A stretch of DNA of 18,205 nt. Origin: SLFT01 sp964493075. GTDB lineage: Bacteria > Hydrogenedentota > Hydrogenedentia > Hydrogenedentales > CAITNO01. Location of the stretch: contig CAZBNU010000072.1 in the NCBI GenBank assembly GCA_964493075.1, positions 1 to 18,205 of the forward strand, written 5' to 3'. The notes beneath the pieces are model-generated. The model saw nothing but the letters and a program-made list of their open reading frames with translations, was not told the origin of the DNA and did no database searches. Position numbers and translations under genes: made by a program. This document shows positions 7,333 through 14,941 of this stretch, piece by piece (position 1 is the stretch's first letter; every line of letters begins with the position of its first letter).

Positions 7333-7959
7333 ATGGAAGGCTCTATAAGCGAACTTGTCAAGACGTTGGACAATCCGGAACTTGGATGGGTGGCGCGTCG
7401 CGACGCTGCAGAGGCACTGGGAAAAATAGCAACGGAATCGGTAACCGCATTGTCTGCGCATCTCAAAGACAAGGACATGGACGTACTGATTGCGGTGGAA
7501 GCGTGTCTTGAACCGCTCCACGTGTTGCTGCAGACACGGGATAAGGCACGCAAACATTATTCCCTGCGCGACCTTGCCCAAGGATGCGAGAAAAAAGGTG
7601 AACGTGACGTGGCTGCCCATGAAACCGGCTACGCTGTCACCGTTAACCTGCCCAATAAGCGCCACCAGCGCGTCTACATCATGCGCTACAAGTCGAAAGA
7701 CGGACGGGACATGGTACGCATCTTCACTATGTGCGGCAGAGCAAACAAGGATTACGAACATCTTGCACTGCAACTTAACCGAAAATTCAGCCACGCCGCC
7801 TTTGCTCTACAAAAATGGAAAGATGAAGATTATCTCGTCTTGGTAAACAACATACTGCGCCAGGAAGCCACTCCGGACATGGTGAAGCGTTGTGTCAAAG
7901 AAATGGCCTATTACGGCGATTGGCTCGAAGAAAAAATTGAAGGAACAGATGAACTCTGA
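7333..7959 (+). CDS. HEAT-repeat protein with YbjN-like C-terminal domain
   Basis: The 208-residue product begins with HEAT-like helical repeats at about 3-70 (PELGWVARRDAAEALGKIA, then a second helix pair). Its C-terminal part, about 95-205, has the layout of YbjN/type III secretion chaperone-like folds: an R-x2-CG turn (FTMCGRAN), an LQLNRKFSHAAFAL helix-strand and a closing MAYYGDWLEE helix. YbjN-type domains are taken to bind proteins; no enzyme motif is present. The ATG at 7333 is preceded by AAAGGGA; the TTG two codons earlier is too close to it. It opens a three-gene operon and its last 11 bases overlap the next gene. A scaffold or adaptor role is a guess from the repeats; the domain match is from memory and only moderately sure. 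Confidence 0.75.
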   Translation: MEGSISELVKTLDNPELGWVARRDAAEALGKIATESVTALSAHLKDKDMDVLIAVEACLEPLHVLLQTRDKARKHYSLRDLAQGCEKKGERDVAAHETGYAVTVNLPNKRHQRVYIMRYKSKDGRDMVRIFTMCGRANKDYEHLALQLNRKFSHAAFALQKWKDEDYLVLVNNILRQEATPDMVKRCVKEMAYYGDWLEEKIEGTDEL

Positions 7960-8506
7960 TATCCCCTCCGGAGGCGTCAATAAAGAAGATGATGCCCGTC
8001 ATGTTCAACCGGATATTGTACGTGATGAAAAAAGCCGCGCTATCCAGCAGATTATGGCAGGCGCCAACTATGCAGGACTGGATTTTTCCGGTGCAAATCT
8101 GGCCGGAATGCGCCTGAGTAAATGCAATTTTTCCGGCGCAAATTTCTGTGGCGCAAAAATGCGGGGCACCATCCTTGATAACGCCAACCTTTCAAATGCA
8201 ATCCTTGATCATGCTGATTTGGAACTTGCCATACTGGGCAGCGCAAACCTGCAAAATGCCTCTCTGAAAAACTGCAACTTGAAGCGTGCCAACTTGGTCG
8301 GCGTAAACGCTGCCAGCGCAGATTTTTCAGATGCAGACCTTTATTACGCGCGACCCGGAAATGGCACGTTTGAAAATGCCACCTTCAAAAACGCAAAGAT
8401 TGACCGTGCCATTTTTCGGCGTGCCAACCTGCGCAATGCCGACATAACCGGTGCAACAGGTCAGGCGAATTTTGAGAATGCAAACCTGGAAGGAGTGCAA
8501 CAGTGA
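7949..8506 (+). CDS. Pentapeptide-repeat protein
   Basis: Residues about 39-182 of this 185-residue protein are almost continuous pentapeptides of the A(N/D)LXX type (SGANL, NANLS, DHADL, GSANL, NADIT), roughly 28 units, which fold into a right-handed quadrilateral beta-helix. The first 35 residues are charged and not repetitive. One break occurs at 135-140 (RPGNGT), where the register is bent. The ATG at 7949, with AGGA five bases upstream, lies inside the end of the preceding gene (11-base overlap), indicating translational coupling; longer in-frame starts further upstream would overlap more deeply and lack support. Some pentapeptide proteins mimic DNA and protect gyrase, but many have no known role; nothing here selects one. 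No signal peptide, so probably cytoplasmic. Confidence 0.9.
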   Translation: MNSDIPSGGVNKEDDARHVQPDIVRDEKSRAIQQIMAGANYAGLDFSGANLAGMRLSKCNFSGANFCGAKMRGTILDNANLSNAILDHADLELAILGSANLQNASLKNCNLKRANLVGVNAASADFSDADLYYARPGNGTFENATFKNAKIDRAIFRRANLRNADITGATGQANFENANLEGVQQ

Positions 8507-9066
8507 TTTTCGCCCACTTCCTGGATATTGAAGTAAATGAAGCAAACATGTTCGTAGTGGCCTGTACTGAAACTCACAAGGCCATTCTTGTAGATGCCGC
8601 CTCCCACGACCCGCGCATCCCTGCTTTTTTGAAGCAAAAGGAACTTACTCTGGAAGCCATCTTCATCACCCACACCCACTATGACCACATCGGCGGACTC
8701 GCGGAATTTGTCCGCACCTTTTCCCCCACAGTGTATGCAGGCGTTGCAAGTATTGAAGGAATACCCGCCCAAAAAGTGCTACATGGAAAAACCATCTCTG
8801 TGGGCACGATCAACGCCCGTGTCGTCGCATTGCCGGGGCATACCCCCGAAGCCATCGGCCTCGTTTTCCCAGACATGGTATTCACAGGAGACGCCCTCTT
8901 TTCCGGCAGCATCGGCGGCACCGCCAACATCCATAACAAGGCCGTAGAAATTGACGCCATCAGAAAACACATTTTCACACTGTCGGATGATACCCTCATT
9001 CACACAGGGCACGGCCCTTCCAGTACAGTGGAAATCGAGAAAAAACACAATCCATTTTTCGTGTGA
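8503..9066 (+). CDS. Small metallo-beta-lactamase-fold hydrolase (glyoxalase II-like)
   Basis: The 187-residue product contains the full binuclear metal site of the metallo-beta-lactamase superfamily: HTHYDH (57-62), His113 in PGHTPEA, Asp130 in FTGDALF and His170 in HTGHG. The GDALFSGSIGGT loop and the HGPSSTVEIEKKHNPF ending are typical of hydroxyacylglutathione-hydrolase-like thioesterases, but the long substrate-binding C-terminal domain of true glyoxalase II is absent, so the substrate is open (a thioester or a persulfide are options). The start is GTG at 8503, sharing GTGA with the stop of the pentapeptide gene, with AAGGAG seven bases upstream. It is the last gene of the operon; about 230 bases without a gene follow. 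Confidence 0.92.
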   Translation: MIFAHFLDIEVNEANMFVVACTETHKAILVDAASHDPRIPAFLKQKELTLEAIFITHTHYDHIGGLAEFVRTFSPTVYAGVASIEGIPAQKVLHGKTISVGTINARVVALPGHTPEAIGLVFPDMVFTGDALFSGSIGGTANIHNKAVEIDAIRKHIFTLSDDTLIHTGHGPSSTVEIEKKHNPFFV

Positions 9067-9296
9067 TGCGCATGCTCATGGAAATGACAAATTTGCGACA
9101 ATCAGCCAGCCCACCCCACAATTACTTTCATAGATTTGGATTTCCATTTTGATTTCCAAAATCCTGAATTCAATGGGATTGCCTATCAATTGATACTGCA
9201 TTGTCACGCTCATACCTCAACAGTGCTTGTCTGTATAGTTGTGAGTACGGACCATCTATTGAAAGATGCTTAAAAAGACGAGTACAATACAGTACA
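9067..9296. other. Intergenic region between the two metallo-beta-lactamase genes
   Basis: No gene is seen here. A run at 9132-9165 contains two GATTTCCA copies (9139-9146, 9151-9158) and a weak AT-rich potential hairpin (TTTGGA paired with TCCAAA), which could serve as a poor terminator for the upstream operon. The 3' end carries the promoter at 9259-9288 and a 10-base imperfect tandem repeat (AGTACAATAC, AGTACAATGG) running into the start codon. Confidence 0.4.
9259..9288 (+). promoter_or_regulatory. Candidate sigma70 promoter of beta-CASP operon, probably giving a leaderless mRNA
   Basis: TTGAAA (9259-9264), 18 bases, TACAAT (9283-9288): five of six matches in each hexamer. Transcription would start around 9294-9297, at or next to the ATG at 9297. 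No Shine-Dalgarno sequence precedes that ATG, which agrees with a leaderless transcript. Confidence 0.5.
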
Positions 9297-10673
9297 ATGG
9301 ATTCATTTAGTAGTATCAATTTTTCAGTGCTGGGCGGCGGCGGCGAAGTGGGCGCAAACTGCTTCCAACTTTCATGCAACGGCTATCGCATTCTGTTGGA
9401 TTGCGGCACCCACCCTAAAAAAGACGGCGTGGATTGCCTTCCCGCTTTCGAATTGTTGGACCGTCCCCCAGACGCTTATTTCATCTCCCACGGTCATGTT
9501 GACCATTGTGGGGCGCTCCCCCGACTCTGCAAGCAATACCCAGCGTTGCGGGGCTATACCACTGCACCCAGCGCATCCATTATTGAGCGGATGTTACATA
9601 ACAGCGTCGTGGTCATGGAAATGCTGGCCCGGGAACGAGGTGTGGAGAATTACCCGCTGTACGATCACTATGATGTCGGCTATGCCATGCGTTTTCTTGA
9701 AAGCAGGAAGTTCGGCGTACCATTCCGCTTCTGCGATGAACCTGATGTCAGCGCAGAATTCCTTCATGCAGGGCATGTGCTGGGCAGTGCGAGTATACTG
9801 CTCCGACTACCGGGTCACACCGTGCTGTACACAGGGGACATTTCACAAACGCGCCAGTTTCTCATCGGCGGCTGTGCATCCCCACAGAAAGACCTGCAGG
9901 TGGACACCCTCATCATTGAATCTACGCTCGGCGCCACGGATGACGCAAACAGCACTCCCTACAATGACGAAATACACCGACTGGCAGACGCTGTTCGCAA
10001 GGTGATTAATCGTGGGGGCTGCGCACTGATTCCCAGTTTCGCACTAGGGCGTACCCAGGAAATGGTGAACATCATCGCCCAATTGCAGGAAGAAGGATCG
10101 TTACCCTTTACTCCAATCTATACGGTGGGCCTTGGCCGAGCCGTCTATGAAATCTACAATAAATTCTCCGAATATCTGCATCCACAGGCAACGTTACGCC
10201 CCCTTTCCCGCTTTGAACGACTGGGCAACGTATGGGAAAACTCGGTGGTACAAGATTTATTGCGACGCCCATCAGTCATCATTGCCACGTCCGGCATGAT
10301 GACCGAAAATACGCCGTCGGCATTGCTTGCTGAAACAATGGTTAAAAGCTCGCATCACGGCATTTTTTTTGCCGGTTATCTGGACCCGGACACCTTGGGC
10401 TATAAACTCCTCCACGCCGCCCCGGGCACAAAACTTCAGTTTGAATTAACCCATCCACCGGTCCAGGTTATGCTGGAAGATATCGCCCAATACCGTTTCA
10501 GCGCTCATGCCTCACGAACGCAGTTGGCTGCCTTTATTGACCGCGTGCACCCCAAGAACATCATTTATGTTCATGGTGATGCAGACGCCTTGGCGTGGAT
10601 GCAGGAAAACACAGGCAACGGCGCACGCACTTTCGCGCCTACTATCGGCGAAACCATCTCAGTGGAAGTATAG
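9297..10673 (+). CDS. Beta-CASP metallo-beta-lactamase nuclease (CPSF-like, RMMBL domain)
   Basis: The 458-residue protein has the metallo-beta-lactamase core at about 8-185, with HGHVDH (65-70), His160 in HAGHVLGS and Asp181 in YTGDIS, then a beta-CASP cap starting near IEST (207-210, motif A), with FALGRTQE at 248-255 and ATSGMM at 330-335. The C-terminal Zn-dependent RNA-processing domain carries FSAHA (His404, motif B) and VHGD (His426, motif C). This is the set of RNA-cleaving beta-CASP enzymes related to CPSF73, so endo- or exonuclease action on RNA is likely. Length and motifs are complete. The ATG at 9297 puts eight residues before the first beta-strand (INFSVLGGGGEVG); the frame stays open upstream to TTG 9201, but that stretch is not protein-like. 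It heads an operon with an acyltransferase three bases downstream. Confidence 0.93.
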   Translation: MDSFSSINFSVLGGGGEVGANCFQLSCNGYRILLDCGTHPKKDGVDCLPAFELLDRPPDAYFISHGHVDHCGALPRLCKQYPALRGYTTAPSASIIERMLHNSVVVMEMLARERGVENYPLYDHYDVGYAMRFLESRKFGVPFRFCDEPDVSAEFLHAGHVLGSASILLRLPGHTVLYTGDISQTRQFLIGGCASPQKDLQVDTLIIESTLGATDDANSTPYNDEIHRLADAVRKVINRGGCALIPSFALGRTQEMVNIIAQLQEEGSLPFTPIYTVGLGRAVYEIYNKFSEYLHPQATLRPLSRFERLGNVWENSVVQDLLRRPSVIIATSGMMTENTPSALLAETMVKSSHHGIFFAGYLDPDTLGYKLLHAAPGTKLQFELTHPPVQVMLEDIAQYRFSAHASRTQLAAFIDRVHPKNIIYVHGDADALAWMQENTGNGARTFAPTIGETISVEV

Positions 10674-10676
10674 GAC

Positions 10677-11657
10677 ATGGCCCGTAAACGCAACAATACT
10701 CTCCGACATCTTCTCTTTTTTTCCACATTGTTTTTTTTCAGAATCATTTCCTTTCTACCCCTTGCACTCACAAGAAAATCAGCGTCGTTTCTTGCAGCAA
10801 TCATCTACCACGCCATTCCCCGCATCAGAAAAATCGGCATGGCCAATCTGGACATTGCCTATGGCGACAGCCTCACACGAACAGAAAAAGAAACCATTTT
10901 ACGTAAGTCTGTAAAGAATCTTGCCCTGGTCGCACTTGAATTTCCGCAGGTGCCTTATCTGAAAGACAATATAAACTCCCTGCATATTAACATCAAGGGA
11001 TGGGACAATATCGATGTGGAAAAAGGCTGTATAATCATCGGCGCACATCTGGGCAATTGGGAGTGGTTGCTGCCAGTGGGCGTACACATGGGGATGCGTC
11101 CCATTGTTGTGGTACGACAGTTTGACGACCAACGAATGGACACGATTGTGAATGGGATACGACAGGCCAGCGGCGTTAAGACAATCCCCAAGAACGCTGC
11201 AATGGGTCCACTGCTGCGCAGGCTGCAACAGGGGTGGCATGTAGGATTACTTGCAGACCAAAACCCACGGGAAGATGCGGTTCCCGTTACATTCTTCGGA
11301 AAATCAACGTGGGCCACCATCGGGCCCGCTATCATTGCAAAGCGTTCAGGGAAACCCATTCATCCTGTTTCCATTGTACGCGATAAAAACAATGGATATA
11401 ACGTCGAATTCTTCCCGCCGCTGGAACTGGAAGATTCCGACGACACCCTCAAAGACTTGCAAATCAACACGCAAAGGTGCCAAGATGTGCTGGAAACTAT
11501 GATTCGAAAAACTCCTGAACAGTGGCTCTGGTTTCATAGACGTTGGAAAAAACGTGAACGACTTGAAAAAGAATGGGCCGAAAGAGTGGCCCGAAAGCGC
11601 AGTAATAGCGAAGCTAATGACGTAGCAACGTCGCCACAAAAGGAATTAGAACCATGA
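10677..11657 (+). CDS. LpxL/HtrB-family lysophospholipid/lipid A acyltransferase
   Basis: The 326-residue protein begins with a hydrophobic membrane anchor (about 11-45) and then carries the signature HLGNWE (His124, Glu129; the HX4E catalytic pair), ADQNPRE with Asp194, and the C-terminal PEQWLWFHRRWK block (280-291). All three are hallmarks of the bacterial lauroyl/myristoyl acyltransferase family that completes lipid A at the inner membrane; the same family includes phosphatidylinositol-mannoside acyltransferases. The presence of this gene supports an LPS-type outer membrane. The last 35 residues are polar and low in structure. The ATG at 10677 follows the beta-CASP stop by three bases, and its own stop overlaps the aroD start by four (ATGA). 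No other lipid A gene is nearby, so the exact acceptor is uncertain. Confidence 0.92.
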   Translation: MARKRNNTLRHLLFFSTLFFFRIISFLPLALTRKSASFLAAIIYHAIPRIRKIGMANLDIAYGDSLTRTEKETILRKSVKNLALVALEFPQVPYLKDNINSLHINIKGWDNIDVEKGCIIIGAHLGNWEWLLPVGVHMGMRPIVVVRQFDDQRMDTIVNGIRQASGVKTIPKNAAMGPLLRRLQQGWHVGLLADQNPREDAVPVTFFGKSTWATIGPAIIAKRSGKPIHPVSIVRDKNNGYNVEFFPPLELEDSDDTLKDLQINTQRCQDVLETMIRKTPEQWLWFHRRWKKRERLEKEWAERVARKRSNSEANDVATSPQKELEP

Positions 11658-12370
11658 CGACCGCCATTGGCACATGTGTATTGGGCCTTAACCCCCGTAT
11701 AGCCCTTGCCATAGGGGATGATGTAACACTGCAGAAAGTGGATGCCTGCCTCGCCCTCGGCGTGAACATGATCGAAGCACGCATAGACCAATTCCAGCGT
11801 TCAGAGGCAAAACCCATCTGTGAATATCTGGAACAATTCACGGCTGTTCCCTGCATCGGCACAATACGATCCGAAAGCGAAGGCGGAAAATGGACACAAA
11901 GCGAAGAAACACGCCGCGACCTTTACATGAGCATCCTCCCCTATGTAAAAGCTATTGACATCGAAATAGGGGCGGAAAAAATCAACGAAGAAATCATAGA
12001 TAAGGCAAAAACTGCAGGTGTAACGGTTATTGGTTCCTACCACAACTTTTCTTGTACCCCAGATCAGGACAGCCTGGAAGATATCCTCGTAAAGGGAAAA
12101 GCACTGGGCGTGAATATCGTGAAAATGGCCACGCACTGCAACAACAGGGATGATTTGCACACATTGACAACGTTTCTGGTTAATCATAAGGAAAATGCAC
12201 TCATCCTTATCGGCATGGGCGTAGCTGGCGCGCCAAGCAGGATTCTTTTTCCCTTTCTCGGTTCTCTGATTACCTACACTTTTCTTGGAAAACCAACTGC
12301 GCCCGGACAATTCAATTGTGAGGATACACTAACATTCTTGAACAAAATTTCCGGAGAAATCTCTACATAA
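11654..12370 (+). CDS. aroD: Type I 3-dehydroquinate dehydratase
   Basis: This 238-residue enzyme removes water from 3-dehydroquinate to give 3-dehydroshikimate, the third step of the shikimate pathway to aromatic amino acids, through a Schiff base. Visible active-site residues are Glu41 and Arg43 (IEARID), Arg72 (GTIRS), His130 (GSYHNF), the Schiff-base Lys157 (IVKMAT), Arg196 (AGAPSR) and Gln219 (TAPGQ). All line up with the class I enzyme; Thr replaces the usual Ser before APGQ. Length is normal for the class. The ATG overlaps the stop of the acyltransferase gene (ATGA), with AAAGGAA upstream, so translation is coupled. No other shikimate gene is in the window. It is probably cytoplasmic. 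Confidence 0.95.
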   Translation: MTTAIGTCVLGLNPRIALAIGDDVTLQKVDACLALGVNMIEARIDQFQRSEAKPICEYLEQFTAVPCIGTIRSESEGGKWTQSEETRRDLYMSILPYVKAIDIEIGAEKINEEIIDKAKTAGVTVIGSYHNFSCTPDQDSLEDILVKGKALGVNIVKMATHCNNRDDLHTLTTFLVNHKENALILIGMGVAGAPSRILFPFLGSLITYTFLGKPTAPGQFNCEDTLTFLNKISGEIST

Positions 12371-12403
12371 TCAATTAACAATAAGAATAAACCGTCCATT
12401 TTC

Positions 12404-12432
12404 TTGTTCACTCCAGGCAGGTATGATAAAAT
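12404..12432 (+). promoter_or_regulatory. Candidate sigma70 promoter for the lipoprotein gene
   Basis: TTGTTC (12404-12409), 17 bases, TAAAAT (12427-12432). The -10 box is good and the -35 box weak. The start would be near 12439, about 25 bases ahead of the ATG. It lies in the only gap between aroD and the lipoprotein gene. Confidence 0.4.
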
Positions 12433-12463
12433 AAACCCTGACTAAAACCATAAGAGGTACTCA

Positions 12464-13156
12464 ATGATGAAATTCAATACTGCTACCATACTGCTGCTTA
12501 TTGGCCTTTCGGTCTTTTTTGTAGCATGCCAAAAACCAGAACCACCTCCCCCTCCGCCGCCAACAACGCCGCCTCCGCCTGCGGAGCCAACGCCGGAGCA
12601 GCATCACGGGCAACTCATGTCCGTGCTGGGCACCCTTGCATTTCCAGGTACAATGGCCCCGCCGGATGATGTTATACAAGGCATTATCAACCAGGTACAA
12701 TCCCGAAGAATGCAACTGGCCATGAGCGAAAATGGTCAGGCGGCCATACAAATGGCCAGCCGAGACGTGGACGAAGCCATACGCATCGCAAAAGATGAAG
12801 AAAGTTGGAAGAAAGTAAAAGCGCTCTGCATGATATATGCCGCCCTGCAACCCGGCAATGAGCGATACACCACCCTTCAGGAAGATGCAACCATCATGAT
12901 GAACCGGCCACAGATCACCGTTACGGGATTTGTGGAACTCGATGGTGAACTGTATGCGTTCATGGACCTCTTCGATCCGAAAACCGGTGAAACAACTCAG
13001 TACCGGCGGCGTGAGGGAGAAGAATTTCACGATGTCATGCGTATTGTCCGTATTGTCGGCAATCAGCAATCCGTGGAAGTGGAATACCTGCCTGCACGTT
13101 ACATCTGGACATTACCAGGTCCCCGCGAAAGGTCAAGAGGTGCTTCTTCGCAATAA
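12464..13156 (+). CDS. Proline-rich lipoprotein, possibly PilP-like
   Basis: The 230-residue protein has a lipoprotein signal peptide (hydrophobic 6-20, lipobox FVAC, Cys22) followed by a proline-rich linker at about 25-44 (PPPP blocks), probably a spacer across the periplasm. The middle (about 48-140) is helical. The C-terminal part from about 150 (ITVTGFVELDGELYAFMDLF, a DPKTGE turn, EGEEFHDVMRIVRI, ending in a LPG) has the look of a small beta domain that carries a conserved repeat-strand order as in pilus assembly lipoprotein PilP. That likeness is from memory and weak. GAGG precedes the ATG by seven bases; the second Met may also serve as start. It stands alone between aroD and the TMTC-like gene. 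Function is unknown. Confidence 0.8.
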   Translation: MMKFNTATILLLIGLSVFFVACQKPEPPPPPPPTTPPPPAEPTPEQHHGQLMSVLGTLAFPGTMAPPDDVIQGIINQVQSRRMQLAMSENGQAAIQMASRDVDEAIRIAKDEESWKKVKALCMIYAALQPGNERYTTLQEDATIMMNRPQITVTGFVELDGELYAFMDLFDPKTGETTQYRRREGEEFHDVMRIVRIVGNQQSVEVEYLPARYIWTLPGPRERSRGASSQ

Positions 13157-13191
13157 AATGTAGTCATCCGTATAAGCAAGTACCCGTAGGA

Positions 13192-13206
13192 GCGGATTGC
13201 ATACGC
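13192..13206. repeat. Weak imperfect stem-loop in intergenic region
   Basis: GCGGA (13192-13196) faces TACGC (13202-13206) across a TTGCA loop, with one mismatch. It lies in the 130 bases between the lipoprotein gene and the membrane protein gene. It resembles small extragenic palindromes and has no U tract, so it is not a clear terminator. I see no promoter I would trust in this interval. Confidence 0.25.
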
Positions 13207-13286
13207 CCTTGTGGTGTCAGTTTGTTTCAAGCAATGCCTGCGTGGGTTCTTTTTCTGGCTTCTTTAACGAAAGCGTATGAACTTAT

Positions 13287-14821
13287 ATGTCTCAGTCCCG
13301 TTTTATATGCACAGTTGCACTCCTGCTTTTCCTGGCGTGCGCTGTCGCTTATCTAAACACTCTGGACGGCGAATGGGTGTGGGATGATGCCTCGTCTGTG
13401 CTGCTTCATGAGAACATACAGCAGCCCGGACAGTTTTTTCAGCTTTTCAAGGAAGACCAGCACGCCTTCGGACGGGGACAAGGAAATTTTTACAGGCCTC
13501 TCGTTTCCGTCAGCTTCATGGTAGATTACCTGCTTTCTTCAGGCCCCAAACCGGAAGAATATGGCGAAAACAGTTTGCCCAATCTATCCCCCTTCCTATT
13601 CCATATCTCAAATATGTTGTGGCATTTCTGTGCGGCCCTTGCCCTATTGCTGCTGCTGCATACCCTGAATGCTCCCCGTTTTGCCCAGGCACTGGTGCCC
13701 TTGCTATTTGTGGTGCATCCGCTCCATACAGAGGCCGTGGCGTATATCAGCGGGCGGGCGGATATGATGTCCGCAATCGGTATTTTTGCAGCCCTGTGCT
13801 TTGCCATCAAAGCCGCGCGACTGGAGCACCCCCTGTTGACCAACATCGGCGCTGCCCTGTTTTTCATAGCCGGATTGCTAAGCAAGGAGTCCACCCTCAT
13901 TTATCCCATCCTGCTTGGCATTCTGTTTCTGGTGGCAACCCCCAAAAGCAGTGTGTCCGNNNNNNNNNNNNNNNNNNNNNNNNNNNNNNNNNNNNNNNNN
14001 NNNNNNNNNNNNNNNNNNNNNNNNNNNNNNNNNNNNNNNNNNNNNNNNNNNNNNNNNNNGCTGTTGTCAGCCTGCTGGCGTGGATGTCTGGTCAAAAACG
14101 CATCACCGCTGGCTATTGCTGGTTTATCGCCGCATGGCTCCCCATCTCCGGCATCTTTCCCCTGAATGCCCCTCTGGCAGAACATTGGATGTATGTGCCT
14201 ATGGCGGGATTCTGGTGGGCATCGCTGGAGATTATCTGGCTGGCCGCCAACAGAAACAAAGTCGCCATTAGAGTGGCCACTATCGCGACTCTGATGCTCT
14301 GCATTTTGTTCACGGGCATGACCGCACAACGCAACCAGGACTGGAATGACAACGAAACACTGTTCTCTGCCACCCTCCGTGAAAATCCCAATACGGCACG
14401 GGTGCATTATAACCTTGCCGTAACCTATGAGAACATAAAGCGCAACTACGCCGGGGCACGTAGGCACTATGAACAGTATTTGGAACTGCGTACCCGGGAA
14501 CGAATCGAATCTGGCGCGGAGCCGGGCACATTTACGGGTGACGATGTTGAAGTTCGCTTATCACTGGGCCGGGTGTTGATGAATTCCGGCGAGTATGAAG
14601 CCGCGTTGACTGTTCTTGCACCCATGCAACAACTGGCAGAAATTGAGGCATGGCGTCCTGCCGCGGCGCTGGCGACTTTCCAGAGCGGTCAGGCGCTGCT
14701 GGCACTGGGCGACATAGGACAAGCCCACCTCTATTTCCAGCAGGCCATGACCATCACCCCCGAACTCGCCACAGAAATCGAGAATATACTCAGCGGCCAA
14801 CCTTTCTACGAAGGCTATTGA
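13287..14821 (+). CDS. TMTC-like multi-pass membrane glycosyltransferase with TPR domain, broken by an N gap
   Basis: One gene is visible in two pieces. The first, 13287-13959, encodes 224 residues in one frame: GEWVWDD (Asp pair at 32-33, the GT-C acidic motif), NFYRPL, HPLHTEAVAYISGRADMMSA and LSKEST. These are the landmarks of the TMTC/O-mannosyltransferase family. The second, from 14060, continues in another frame: an FPLNAPLAEHWMYVPM loop, a transmembrane segment and three TPR-like units (NPNTARVHYNLAV, VRLSLGRVLMNSGEYEAAL, FQSGQALLALGDI). The family carries a DUF1736-type segment between these landmarks, so the piece hidden by the gap is expected to be several hundred bases. The likely activity is transfer of a sugar from a polyprenyl phosphate donor onto an exported protein. 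The frames fit only if the real gap length is 2 modulo 3. The start ATG has a weak ribosome site. Confidence 0.82.
13960..14059. other. Assembly gap of 100 N
   Basis: Exactly 100 undetermined bases, the placeholder length used for gaps of unknown size. The coding frame before and after does not join at 100 bases. The sequence on both sides belongs to the same gene, so this is missing sequence rather than a true frameshift. Confidence 0.97.
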
Positions 14822-14908
14822 AGTGGCTTTATCCAGAACAATCCTATTTGAGGACATCACAACGTAACACGAAGGCGCCACAGCTGCAAAATCATTTCTC
14901 TATCTCTG

Positions 14909-14926
14909 TGTCCCTTATGTCCCTTA
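14909..14926. repeat. Nine-base tandem repeat (TGTCCCTTA twice) in the convergent gap
   Basis: Two perfect copies of TGTCCCTTA lie next to each other in the 120 bases between the convergent ends of the membrane protein gene and the glycoside hydrolase gene. A GGACAT at 14852-14857 is complementary to the ATGTCC at 14917-14922. CACGAAGG lies nearby at about 14868-14876. The mixture resembles decayed extragenic repeat sequences. No bidirectional terminator is clear. Confidence 0.4.
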
Positions 14927-14941
14927 ACCCGCTGCCGTTCT

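Noticed and set aside
9201..9296. Upstream extension of the beta-CASP protein from a TTG
   Set aside because: The extra 32 residues have no family counterpart, the TTG has no ribosome site, and the segment holds the promoter.
12541..12600. CCNCC-rich tract as a possible CRISPR or microsatellite
   Set aside because: It encodes the proline-rich linker of the lipoprotein and has no spacer-repeat structure.
13619..14821. A separate gene starting inside the membrane protein gene and crossing the N gap
   Set aside because: The part before the gap is out of frame with a clear TMTC-like protein; only the part after 14060 is coding, and it continues the same gene.
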